Shown piece by piece: positions 54,384 to 62,468 of a DNA stretch of 64,000 nt; position 1 is the first letter of the stretch; each line of letters opens with the position of its first letter. The DNA comes from Danxiaibacter flavus (lineage in GTDB: Bacteria; Bacteroidota; Bacteroidia; Chitinophagales; Chitinophagaceae). The position numbers and the translations under genes are program-made. The DNA lies in NCBI RefSeq assembly GCF_041060425.1, contig NZ_JAULBC010000002.1, forward strand, positions 744,001-808,000, given 5' to 3'. Below the pieces are notes generated by a model, which did not search any database, was not told the DNA's origin, and saw nothing but the letters and a program-made list of their open reading frames with translations.

Positions 54384-56111
54384 CTACCAGAATTTTACAT
54401 ACAGCGCCGAAAGTATTAAAAGTGTAAGTACAATCAATGTCAATGTTGCCGGTTTTACCTTGAACATCTCCCTATCCAGCACAAATGCTTTCGGGTTTAC
54501 TTTGGGACCTGCAAGGCTAATAGCCACCATAACGATCATGGTAAACATAAAGGCCAGCCCCATACAAATGAGGAACGGAATTTCATAGCCGCCATGTCCA
54601 TTTGGAAATGCAGTATAGAAGATCGTTTCATTGCCAAAAACCCCGGGTGCATACTCATTAAAGAAAACGCACAACCCAAAACCGGTGATAATACCGGCAA
54701 TCGCTGCCGCGCCTGTAGTACGCTTCCAGAACATACCCAGCAGAAACATGGCAAAAATACCCGGACTAATAAAACCAGTATATTTTTGAATGAAGGTAAA
54801 CCCGCCTGTACCACCAATTCCCAGCAAATCGTTCCAGGTAAACAAAATGGCTACAATCATGGAAATGATCACTACTACCCTTCCCGTCCAAACCATCTTC
54901 GCTTCATCTGAGTCTTTTTTAATGTATTTCTTATAGATATCCAGCGTAAAAATGGTGGAAATACTATTGGCCTTACCTGCCAGAGAAGCCACTATCGCCG
55001 CTGTTAATGCTGCAATAGACAAACCTTTTAGTCCATTAGGCAAGAAGCCCAGGACAGCAGAATATGCCCCGTCCATGCCACCTTTTAATTGAGGAAGATG
55101 CCCGTTTTTATATAAAACGTAAGCCGCTATACCCGGCAGCATAACAATTACCGGCATCATTAATTTCAACAATCCGGCGAAGAGAATACCGGTTCTCGCA
55201 GTCTGTAAATCGGCTCCCAAAGCGCGTTGCGTAATGTATTGGTTGCAGCCCCAGTAATTCAGGTTCACGATCCACTGGCCGGCCAGATACATCAATATAC
55301 CTGGCAAAATCAGGTATTTATTAATATGTTCCTGCGCCAACGATGCGCCAGCACCTCCATTTAGAGCTGTCTGCACAGTGTCTTTATCAGGCTTTGCAAG
55401 TATCATTTTAAAATGCTCCGGAGAATCTCTCATCAGCGCGTTAAACCCAGCCAGTGCATCTTTTCCTAAACCGAATTTTTCACTCACTACGGTTAGCGCC
55501 ATGTAGGTTGTTGCCAGGCCACCTATGATTAATACACTCACCTGGATAACATCCGTATAGCCAATCACCTTCATCCCTCCCAGCGTAATGATCACAGCAA
55601 ATATGGCAAGAACGATCATGGTTGCGTGAAGGTATTGCTGTCCCGGTAAAAGACCATTGATTGCGATGGCCCCCAGGTAAAGAATGGAAGTTAGATTTAC
55701 GAATACATACAAGAATAACCAGAAAATGGCCATTATTAAAGCCACCGTTTCATTATACCTTGTTTTCAAAAACTGCGGCATTGTGTAGATATGGTTCTTG
55801 AGATAGATTGGGATAAACCATATCGCAATGATGATAAGCGCCAAAGCTGCGATCCATTCATAGGCTGCAACGGCAACTCCCACAAAAAAACCGTTACCAC
55901 TCATGCCGATAAACTGCTCCGCAGAAATGTTGGATGCAATGAGTGATGCACCAATGGCCCACCATGTTAAAGAACCTTCCGCGAGGAAAAAGTCCTTGGT
56001 ATCCATCGTTGCTTTTTTCTTTTTGCGATAGATCCAATAACCATAGGACGCTACTATGATGAAGTAGACAAAGAATACGAGATAGTCTGAGAAAACAAGT
56101 TGATTATTCAT
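54384..56111 (-). CDS. Sodium/sugar symporter (SSS family)
   Basis: 575 residues with about 14 membrane helices and the LeuT-like SSS fold of SGLT relatives (FLAEGSLTWWAIGASLIASN near 43, NISAEQFIGMSGNGF near 62). Sodium-driven uptake. Its place between araA and araR points to L-arabinose or arabino-oligosaccharide import across the inner membrane. Start ATG 56109-56111. It is separated from araA by a nested TTGAAAA/TGTGCAAA hairpin. No repeat array is seen after its stop. Confidence 0.9.
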   Translation of the reverse strand: MNNQLVFSDYLVFFVYFIIVASYGYWIYRKKKKATMDTKDFFLAEGSLTWWAIGASLIASNISAEQFIGMSGNGFFVGVAVAAYEWIAALALIIIAIWFIPIYLKNHIYTMPQFLKTRYNETVALIMAIFWLFLYVFVNLTSILYLGAIAINGLLPGQQYLHATMIVLAIFAVIITLGGMKVIGYTDVIQVSVLIIGGLATTYMALTVVSEKFGLGKDALAGFNALMRDSPEHFKMILAKPDKDTVQTALNGGAGASLAQEHINKYLILPGILMYLAGQWIVNLNYWGCNQYITQRALGADLQTARTGILFAGLLKLMMPVIVMLPGIAAYVLYKNGHLPQLKGGMDGAYSAVLGFLPNGLKGLSIAALTAAIVASLAGKANSISTIFTLDIYKKYIKKDSDEAKMVWTGRVVVIISMIVAILFTWNDLLGIGGTGGFTFIQKYTGFISPGIFAMFLLGMFWKRTTGAAAIAGIITGFGLCVFFNEYAPGVFGNETIFYTAFPNGHGGYEIPFLICMGLAFMFTMIVMVAISLAGPKVNPKAFVLDREMFKVKPATLTLIVLTLLILSALYVKFW

Positions 56112-56123
56112 AATGCAAGCGTT

Positions 56124-56264
56124 TGGATAATTGAAAGTTGATAATTGACAATTGAAAATTGCGAACGATTATTCGGTGAGCAGAAATCAGATTTGCACAT
56201 TCGCACATTTATTCATTTGCACATCCTCCCTCATTTTCAATTGTCAATTATCCATTTTCAACTA
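56124..56264. repeat. Nested arrays between araA and symporter gene
   Basis: TTGAAAA-type heptamer arms at 56124-56165 and 56230-56264 are reverse complements. The right arm contains the araA TAG (56262-56264). A TGTGCAAA octamer array (56189-56226) sits in the loop, so one family lies inside another. Confidence 0.9.
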
Positions 56265-57752
56265 ACTATAATATTTATCGCTCCAGCGTAATTCATTTTT
56301 AAGCTGATGCAGGTTGGTTTGTTTGTTAATTAATACACATTCAATGTTGGCCATATCTGCAAAGTCATCTAAATGTTCGGATGTCAGGTTCTGGCTATAA
56401 CATGTGTGGTGTGCGCCGCCGGCTAAGATCCATGCAGCGCAACCAGTTTGCATGTCAGGATATGGTTTCCACAATACCCTGGCTACAGGCAGTTTTGGAA
56501 GATCATGAACAGGCTTAACCGCTTCTACTTCGTTTACCAGTAAACGGAAACGGTTACCCATGTCTATAATTGAAGCATTAAGCGCAGGACCTCCGCTTAC
56601 GTTGAACACCAACCTAACGGGGTCCGCCTTGCCGCCAATACCCAACGGATGAATTTCGCAGGAGGGCTTGCCATCAGCAATGGAAGAACATATCTCAAGC
56701 ATATGCGCGCCAAGTACCATTTCATTGCCCGGCTCAAAATGATAAGTATAATCTTCCATGAAAGAGTTACCGCCTTTTAAACCACTACCCATAACTTTCA
56801 TAGCACGGACTAAGGCAGATGTTTTCCAGTCGCCTTCACCACCGAAGCCATAACCTTGCTCCATCAATCGTTGAGATGCGATGCCGGGTAGCTGGACCAT
56901 GCCATGCAGATCTTCGAATGTATCTGTATACCCTTTAAAGTTACCCTGTTCTAAAAAGTATTTTAACCCGAGTTCAATTCTTGCAGCATCTCTTAAAGAA
57001 GCGTATTGTGCCCCGTTTTTAGTCAATGATGCTGCAAGCTTGTATGTGTCGTTGTATTCATCGCAAAGCTTGTCAACATCCGCATTAGTTACTTCGTTTA
57101 CAACTTTTACAAGATCTCCTATTCCATGTGTATTCACGGAATAACCGAATTGTAATTCGGCCTCTACTTTATCGCCTTCTGTAACAGCCACCTGGCGCAT
57201 GTTATCGCCGAAGCGAACAAATTTTGCTCCCTGCCAGTCGTGCCAGCCTGCTGCTGCCCTGGCCCACACGTTAATGCTGTTTAATACATTTTCGTTTTGC
57301 CAGTGACCTACAATCACTTTTCTTCGCAGGCGCATGCGGCTTACCATAAATCCGAATTCTCTGTCACCGTGCGCGCTCTGATTCAGGTTCATAAAGTCCA
57401 TGTCGATATCATTCCACGGAATATCCCTGTTGAATTGTGTATGCAAATGACATAAAGGCTTCTGCAATATTTTAAGACCACCGATCCACATTTTAGCCGG
57501 TGAAAAAGTATGCATCCATGCAATGATACCGATACAGTTGGTACTGTTATTTGCCTGCTGACATAGCGCGTAAATTTCTTCAGTCGTCTTTAATACAGGC
57601 TTAAACACAACAGTCACGGGTATTTGTGAACTGTTATTCAATGATGCTGCTATCTCCTGCGAGTGTGCCGCTACCTGTTGCAAAGTCTCTTCACCATATA
57701 GAAACTGGCTGCCGGTTACAAACCATACTTCCAGTTGTTTTAAGTTTATCAT
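56262..57752 (-). CDS. araA: L-arabinose isomerase
   Basis: 496 residues, near the typical 500. It converts L-arabinose to L-ribulose in the cytosol. Family marks are the N-terminal LKQLEVWFVTGSQFLYGE, the TFSPAKMWI segment, and EDYTYHFEPGNEMVLGAHM, which carries metal-site residues. It is 34 nt downstream of araD and 150 nt upstream of the symporter. Start ATG at 57750-57752. Confidence 0.96.
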   Translation of the reverse strand: MINLKQLEVWFVTGSQFLYGEETLQQVAAHSQEIAASLNNSSQIPVTVVFKPVLKTTEEIYALCQQANNSTNCIGIIAWMHTFSPAKMWIGGLKILQKPLCHLHTQFNRDIPWNDIDMDFMNLNQSAHGDREFGFMVSRMRLRRKVIVGHWQNENVLNSINVWARAAAGWHDWQGAKFVRFGDNMRQVAVTEGDKVEAELQFGYSVNTHGIGDLVKVVNEVTNADVDKLCDEYNDTYKLAASLTKNGAQYASLRDAARIELGLKYFLEQGNFKGYTDTFEDLHGMVQLPGIASQRLMEQGYGFGGEGDWKTSALVRAMKVMGSGLKGGNSFMEDYTYHFEPGNEMVLGAHMLEICSSIADGKPSCEIHPLGIGGKADPVRLVFNVSGGPALNASIIDMGNRFRLLVNEVEAVKPVHDLPKLPVARVLWKPYPDMQTGCAAWILAGGAHHTCYSQNLTSEHLDDFADMANIECVLINKQTNLHQLKNELRWSDKYYS

Positions 57753-57786
57753 GTGTGCTTTTTATTTTATGAGAATGAGTTGATTG

Positions 57787-58485
57787 CTATTGCTGGCCGT
57801 AATAAGAATCGGGGCCATGTTTGCGTTCATAATGTTTTTTTACCAGCGAATCTTTAAGGCGTAACGCATCCGCCTTTATGCTTTCCGTTAAATAAGCCAT
57901 GTGTGCAACGGACTCCAGCACTGCGCTGTTGTAAACCGCCTTTGCGGCAGTCTTGCCCCACGTAAACGGCGCGTGACTTCCTACCAAAACCATTTCGACT
58001 TCTTCGTAGGTTAATCCTCTTTCTTTAAAACAATTCATGATCTGGAAGCCTGTCTCGTATTCATAATCGCCTTTGATCATATCATCATGCATGGGCGCTG
58101 CACATGGAATATCAACGGTGTTGTGATCCGCATGCGTAGTACCAAAAATCGGGATATCACGTAACGCTTGCGCCCAGGCCGTTGCGTAAGTGGAATGCGT
58201 ATGCACGATGCCTCCGATGTGTTGCCAATGCTTGTATAAAACAGCATGTGTTTTTGTGTCGGATGATGGCCTTAGTGATCCTTCAACCGTGTTGCCGTCA
58301 AAATCAACAATCACCATTTTTTCGGGTGATAGTTCCTCATAAGGAACACCACTGGGCTTGATAGCAAAAACACCCAGTTCCCGGTCTGCTGCACTTACAT
58401 TTCCAAAGGTGAACAACACCAGCCCCAGCTTGGGCAGTTGCATGTTTGCTTCGTATGCTTCTTGTTGGATGTGTGCGTATTTCAT
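57787..58485 (-). CDS. araD: L-ribulose-5-phosphate 4-epimerase
   Basis: 232 residues, class II aldolase fold. It epimerises L-ribulose 5-phosphate to D-xylulose 5-phosphate for the pentose phosphate pathway. Zinc-binding histidines occur in HTHSTYATAWAQA near 95-97 and the later HAPFTWGKTA near 170. The start ATG at 58483-58485 lies about 8 nt after the nearest arm of an ACGTTTT array. It is followed closely by araA. Confidence 0.95.
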   Translation of the reverse strand: MKYAHIQQEAYEANMQLPKLGLVLFTFGNVSAADRELGVFAIKPSGVPYEELSPEKMVIVDFDGNTVEGSLRPSSDTKTHAVLYKHWQHIGGIVHTHSTYATAWAQALRDIPIFGTTHADHNTVDIPCAAPMHDDMIKGDYEYETGFQIMNCFKERGLTYEEVEMVLVGSHAPFTWGKTAAKAVYNSAVLESVAHMAYLTESIKADALRLKDSLVKKHYERKHGPDSYYGQQ

Positions 58486-58492
58486 TTACGTT

Positions 58493-58639
58493 TTACGTTT
58501 TACGTTATACGTTGTAAGTTTTACGTTGTACGTTATAAGTCTTGCCTTGAATGTTATAAGTCGTAGGTTTCAAGATACCTGGTCACCACTTGTCTTCGCT
58601 GCGATAAACGTATAACGTACAACTTATAACTTACAACTA
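58493..58639. repeat. Inverted pair of 7-bp (ACGTTAT/ACGTTTT) arrays between GH51 and araD
   Basis: Left arm 58493-58558 has about nine heptamers (ACGTTTT, ACGTTAT, ACGTTGT). The right arm 58607-58639 is reverse complement and contains the GH51 TAG (58637-58639). The loop is about 48 nt. Confidence 0.9.
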
Positions 58640-60175
58640 CTTAAGTGTTACCAGCACCACCGACATCGGCGGCATGTTCACACTTAACTGATTGCCATTC
58701 TTTTTAAAGTCAGAAAAAGAAGCGGCCTTTACTTTATTTGGCTGGTCGAACGTGTTAATATCAGTAAACTTGCCAGAGGTAACAATTTGCGCTTCGCTGC
58801 TGTTCAGATTGGCCCCGCCGAATGATGTATTTACCGTGATCTTTTTTGTTGGATCAATATTTACCAATGTGATGTGAATAGCCCCACTTGCATCTTTTGA
58901 CGCAGATGCATTGATGGCAGGGATTTTTTCACTGCCGAAAGTGTAGTCAGGACTGGTGAAATTCAATGGCAACAGTGTAGCATCCTGGTGAACTTTATAC
59001 AGATCAAATACATGATAAGTTGGCGTAAGCAGCATCTTCTCTTTGTCTGTCAGGATCAGCGCCTGTAACACGTTTACAGTTTGTGCAAGATTGGCCATTT
59101 TAACCCTGTCGCAATGGTTGTTGAATATATTGAGGGAAGAAGCCGCAACCAATGCATCACGCAGGCTATTTTGCTGATACAGGAAAGCTGGATTTGTTCC
59201 GGGTTCTGCATCTGTCCAGATCCCCCACTCATCCACCGCCAAAGCCACTTTCTTTTGAGGATCATATTTATCCATTATAGCACTGTGCTTATTGATCAGG
59301 TCCTCTATATGCAGGCAATTCTTCATGCCTTTGAAATAACCTTCTTCATTGAATTCAGTTGCAGAACCTTTCTTTTCCCAATTGCCTACGACTGTGTAGT
59401 AGTGCATGGAGATACCCCACATTTGCCAGGGATGGATATTTTTCATACATACTTCTGTCCAGTTGTAGTCTTCCGAATTTGCACCGCTTGCTACTTTCTT
59501 TAAAGGCGCACCGGGATAGTTTTTACAGAAGGCTGCGTATTGCTTGTAGTTATCTGTATAATATTCAGGCGTCATGTCACCACCACAACCCCAGCTTTCG
59601 TTACCAACACCCCAATAAGCGACGTTATAAGGCTTATCATGACCATTTTTTCTGCGGAGATCAGCAAGTGCACTCTGACCGTTGAAGTTGAGATATTCAA
59701 TCCAGTTTGACATCTCCTGTGGCGTTCCCGAACCCATATTACCGGCTATATAAGGTTCACAACCAATGAGGTCACAAAGCTGAAGAAACTCATGCGTACC
59801 GAAACTATTGTCTTCTGATACCATTCCCCAGTTCGAATTAACTGTTTTCGGACGTTTTTCAACCGGACCGATACCGTCGCTCCAATGGTACTGATCAGCA
59901 AAACAACCACCGGGCCAACGCAACAATGGCAGCTTTATTTTCTTTAATGCATTAACTACATCCATCCTGATACGACCTTGTTTAGGTACGTTCATTTTCT
60001 CATCTACCCAAAAGCCATCGTAGATACATCTGCCGAGATGTTCAGCAAAATGTCCGTAAATCTCTTTGTTGATTTTTTGATTTCCGGCAGTGTTAACAGT
60101 GAGTTGTACTGATTGCGCCTTCAGGCAATTACATAACACGATAAGTGCAACCAGAACCAGGCAAGATCGTCTCAT
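58637..60175 (-). CDS. GH51 alpha-L-arabinofuranosidase, secreted
   Basis: 512 residues. The signal peptide (SCLVLVALIVLCNCLKAQ) is followed by the GH51 fold. QKINKEIYGHFAEHLGRC starts the catalytic part, LRWPGGCFADQYHW lines the active site, the acid/base Glu is in GVGNESWG near 191, and the nucleophile is in AVDEWGIW near 314. A C-terminal beta-sandwich ends in PPMSVVLVTLK. It removes alpha-L-arabinofuranosyl side chains. This enzyme is shorter than the second GH51 at 50747 and lacks the inserted CBM. 171 nt after araB. Confidence 0.93.
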   Translation of the reverse strand: MRRSCLVLVALIVLCNCLKAQSVQLTVNTAGNQKINKEIYGHFAEHLGRCIYDGFWVDEKMNVPKQGRIRMDVVNALKKIKLPLLRWPGGCFADQYHWSDGIGPVEKRPKTVNSNWGMVSEDNSFGTHEFLQLCDLIGCEPYIAGNMGSGTPQEMSNWIEYLNFNGQSALADLRRKNGHDKPYNVAYWGVGNESWGCGGDMTPEYYTDNYKQYAAFCKNYPGAPLKKVASGANSEDYNWTEVCMKNIHPWQMWGISMHYYTVVGNWEKKGSATEFNEEGYFKGMKNCLHIEDLINKHSAIMDKYDPQKKVALAVDEWGIWTDAEPGTNPAFLYQQNSLRDALVAASSLNIFNNHCDRVKMANLAQTVNVLQALILTDKEKMLLTPTYHVFDLYKVHQDATLLPLNFTSPDYTFGSEKIPAINASASKDASGAIHITLVNIDPTKKITVNTSFGGANLNSSEAQIVTSGKFTDINTFDQPNKVKAASFSDFKKNGNQLSVNMPPMSVVLVTLK

Positions 60176-60241
60176 ATTAGTTGTTTTTTCTAACTCAAGC
60201 AGTGTGATTCAATTAAATGTTAGTCGTTATTCAGTGTTTTT

Positions 60242-60348
60242 CAAGTACGATTTACGAAGTACGAAGTACTCAGTTTTACACAGGTCCAATCTTAGCAACA
60301 GCCTAGCGTAATCGTCATTGTCAATTCTCCATTTTCAATTATCAATTA
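60242..60348. repeat. TACGAAG array and TTGAAAA array between araB and GH51
   Basis: A TACGAAG heptamer array at 60242-60271 and a TTGAAAA/TTGACAA array at 60316-60348 that includes the araB TAA (60346-60348). Neither has an adjacent inverted partner in this gap. Confidence 0.8.
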
Positions 60349-62004
60349 ACTCACACATTCCCCCAGCCTCTTGTATTTCTCAAACCTTCTCGCGTAAAGT
60401 GTAACATTTGCAGGGTTGGGATTATAATGATTGTCAAAGCCGCTTCCCATAGCTGCCATTGCGTCTTCTACAGTTTTGTATAAACCGGCAGCAGTGGCCG
60501 CAAACATTGCAGCACCGGCAGCGCAGGTTTGTTCTGAAGTGTGAATGCGGATCGGCATATTCATTACATCAGCCATTACCTGCATGATATATGAGGATTT
60601 TTTAGCGACGCCACCAAGACCAATTAATCCTTTTACAGGAACGCCTTCATGATTAAATCTGTCGACAATCGCTTTCGCGCCGAAACACGTAGCCTCAACC
60701 AATGCCTTGAAAATACGCGGTGCATCAGAAGCAAGATTTAACCCACTGATCGCTCCTTTCAACAACTGATTGGCATCGGGCGTTCTGCGACCATTCAGCC
60801 AGTCAACAGCCAGCTCATCATTTTCTTTTAAAGGCAGGGCGGCAGCCTCGTTGGCCAATGTTGAGATAATGGAATCGTTGATTTCTTTCTTTAGCAGATC
60901 TGCCGTTGCGGCATCTATAACTGATGATTTCTGTAAGAGGTTATTAACGGGCCACGCCACTATGTTTTTAAACCAGGCATACGTATCGCCGAAGGCACTT
61001 TGTCCTGCTTCCAGCCCCATCATACCGGGAATTACAGATCCCGGAACCTGTCCGCATATACCTCTGACGAGTTTGCCATCTACTTCCTCCATCGGAGCAA
61101 CCAGCATGTCACAGGTGGAAGTCCCCATCACTTTGCTTAAGTGATAAGGTTCAATTTGTCCGCCTACTGCGCCCATGTGCGCATCAAAAGCACCAACCCC
61201 CACAATAACATCAGTCGATAGTCCCAGGCGATGTGCCCATTCTTCTGAGAGATTGCCGGCAGGTTTATCTGAGGTATACGTTTCTTTAAATAACCGTTCA
61301 GTAAACCCTTTCAATAAAGGATCTATTGAAGAGAAGAATGTATCCGGAGGAAGTCCTCCATACTCTTTCGCCCACAAAGCTTTGTGACCGGCAGAGCAAA
61401 CACCCCTTTTCATTGCGCTAACCGCTGTTCCGCCCGTCAATAGGAAGGGAATCCAATCACAATGCTCTACCCAGGAATAGCAGGCGTTTCGCACAGATTC
61501 ATCTTCACGCAATATATGTAGCAATTTTGCCCAGAACCATTCTGAAGAATAGATCCCTCCGACAAACTGTAAGTAATTGACATCAAATTTTTCAGCGTGC
61601 GCATTGATCTCCGCCGCTTCTTTGGTTGAGGTGTGATCCTTCCACAATACGAACATCGCATTCGGATTGTTCTCAAACTCAGGCAGCAAAGCCAACGGCG
61701 TACCGGTTTTGTCAACCGCTACAGGCGTAGAGCCAGTGGTATCGACAGAGATCGCCTTTACCGCCGAAGCAGATAACGGACCTGCCTTCGTGATACACTC
61801 GCGGATGGTTGCCGTAAGGCCTTCTACATAATCCAGCGGATGTTGCCTGAAACGATTGGATGCTGCATCGCAATAAAGGCCATCCCTCCAGCGCGGATAG
61901 TAAAACACCGCCGAAGCAACTTCATCGCCATTACGAGCATTCAGCATAACTGATCTTACTGAGTCAGTTCCGTAGTCAACCCCTATTACAAATGAGTCAT
62001 TCAT
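60346..62004 (-). CDS. araB: Ribulokinase
   Basis: 552 residues of the FGGY kinase family. It phosphorylates L-ribulose with ATP. The N-terminal VIGVDYGTDSVRSVM (residues 6-20) contains the ATP-binding acidic loop, DTTGSTPV near 88, and the C-terminal half has GLIGLGGVAKKSSYIMQV near 445-462 and the conserved EQTCAAGAAMFAA. First gene of the arabinose cluster, with a promoter and a palindromic operator directly upstream. Start ATG 62002-62004. Confidence 0.95.
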   Translation of the reverse strand: MNDSFVIGVDYGTDSVRSVMLNARNGDEVASAVFYYPRWRDGLYCDAASNRFRQHPLDYVEGLTATIRECITKAGPLSASAVKAISVDTTGSTPVAVDKTGTPLALLPEFENNPNAMFVLWKDHTSTKEAAEINAHAEKFDVNYLQFVGGIYSSEWFWAKLLHILREDESVRNACYSWVEHCDWIPFLLTGGTAVSAMKRGVCSAGHKALWAKEYGGLPPDTFFSSIDPLLKGFTERLFKETYTSDKPAGNLSEEWAHRLGLSTDVIVGVGAFDAHMGAVGGQIEPYHLSKVMGTSTCDMLVAPMEEVDGKLVRGICGQVPGSVIPGMMGLEAGQSAFGDTYAWFKNIVAWPVNNLLQKSSVIDAATADLLKKEINDSIISTLANEAAALPLKENDELAVDWLNGRRTPDANQLLKGAISGLNLASDAPRIFKALVEATCFGAKAIVDRFNHEGVPVKGLIGLGGVAKKSSYIMQVMADVMNMPIRIHTSEQTCAAGAAMFAATAAGLYKTVEDAMAAMGSGFDNHYNPNPANVTLYARRFEKYKRLGECVS

Positions 62005-62030
62005 ATGAACAAGCTAAAGTGTTAGTAGGT

Positions 62031-62062
62031 CAAATATAGAATAAGAATTGTAATAATGACAA
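62031..62062 (-). promoter_or_regulatory. araB promoter
   Basis: The minus strand has TATATTTG (62031-62038, exact TAnnTTTG) and a TTG (62060-62062) 21 nt upstream in the -33 position. The start codon is 27 nt downstream of the -7 element. Confidence 0.75.
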
Positions 62063-62063
62063 T
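62047..62063. promoter_or_regulatory. Candidate AraR operator
   Basis: ATTGTAATAATGACAAT is a 17-bp palindrome with one mismatch. It covers the -33 element of the araB promoter, the position expected for a repressor. I saw no second copy upstream of other genes in the locus. Confidence 0.5.
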
Positions 62064-62088
62064 TAAAACGAAAATATTTTTTTGGGGG

Positions 62089-62296
62089 AACCACAGAGGC
62101 ACGGGAGCACGGAGAAACACAACGGCTTTTTTGAATAGAGAAAAGGTTTAGGTCGAACAAAAAATACACAACTTATTCAATACACCCAAGATCGAAACCT
62201 AAACGCAGTTGGTCAACGCGTGATCCGCCTGTTTTTAGAGTCCCTGAGGTTCTTAAACGCCGTGATTCGCCCTGTCTTCCGTGCCTCCGTGGTTCC
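62089..62296. repeat. Inverted pair of 8-bp (CACGGAGG) arrays upstream of araB
   Basis: The left arm 62089-62125 (AACCACAGAGGCACGGGAG-type words) and right arm 62274-62296 (CCGTGCCTCCGTGG) are reverse complements. The loop is about 150 nt. Confidence 0.8.
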
Positions 62297-62302
62297 ATAA
62301 AA

Positions 62303-62328
62303 AAGCCCGCGGCGAATGCCGCAGGCTT
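62303..62328 (-). terminator. Terminator of the glutaminase-like gene
   Basis: Stem AAGCCCGCGGC / GCCGCAGGCTT with a 4-nt loop, followed on the minus strand by six T. Confidence 0.75.
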
Positions 62329-62447
62329 GTAAAACTCAAGATTACTACTTGCTATGAAAACTGTCTTTAATATAATTGTTTGGATATATTGGTCATTTCA
62401 ACCATCACTTACCTCCATTTCCCCTACCCCAATGACATTCCGTTAGC

Positions 62448-62468
62448 CACATTTTCAATTCTCAATTA
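62448..62468. repeat. TTGAAAA array at the glutaminase-like gene stop
   Basis: Three heptamers of the TTGAAAA/TTGAGAA type directly follow the TAA. This gene has both an array and, 140 nt further, a canonical terminator. Confidence 0.75.

Larger units (their letters stand above)
62005..62465. other. Regulatory interval upstream of the arabinose locus
   Basis: 461 nt. It holds the araB promoter and operator (62031-62063), an inverted CACGGAGG array pair (62089-62125 and 62274-62296), the terminator of the glutaminase-like gene, about 110 nt of unremarkable sequence and a TTGAAAA array. No gene is supported. Confidence 0.65.
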
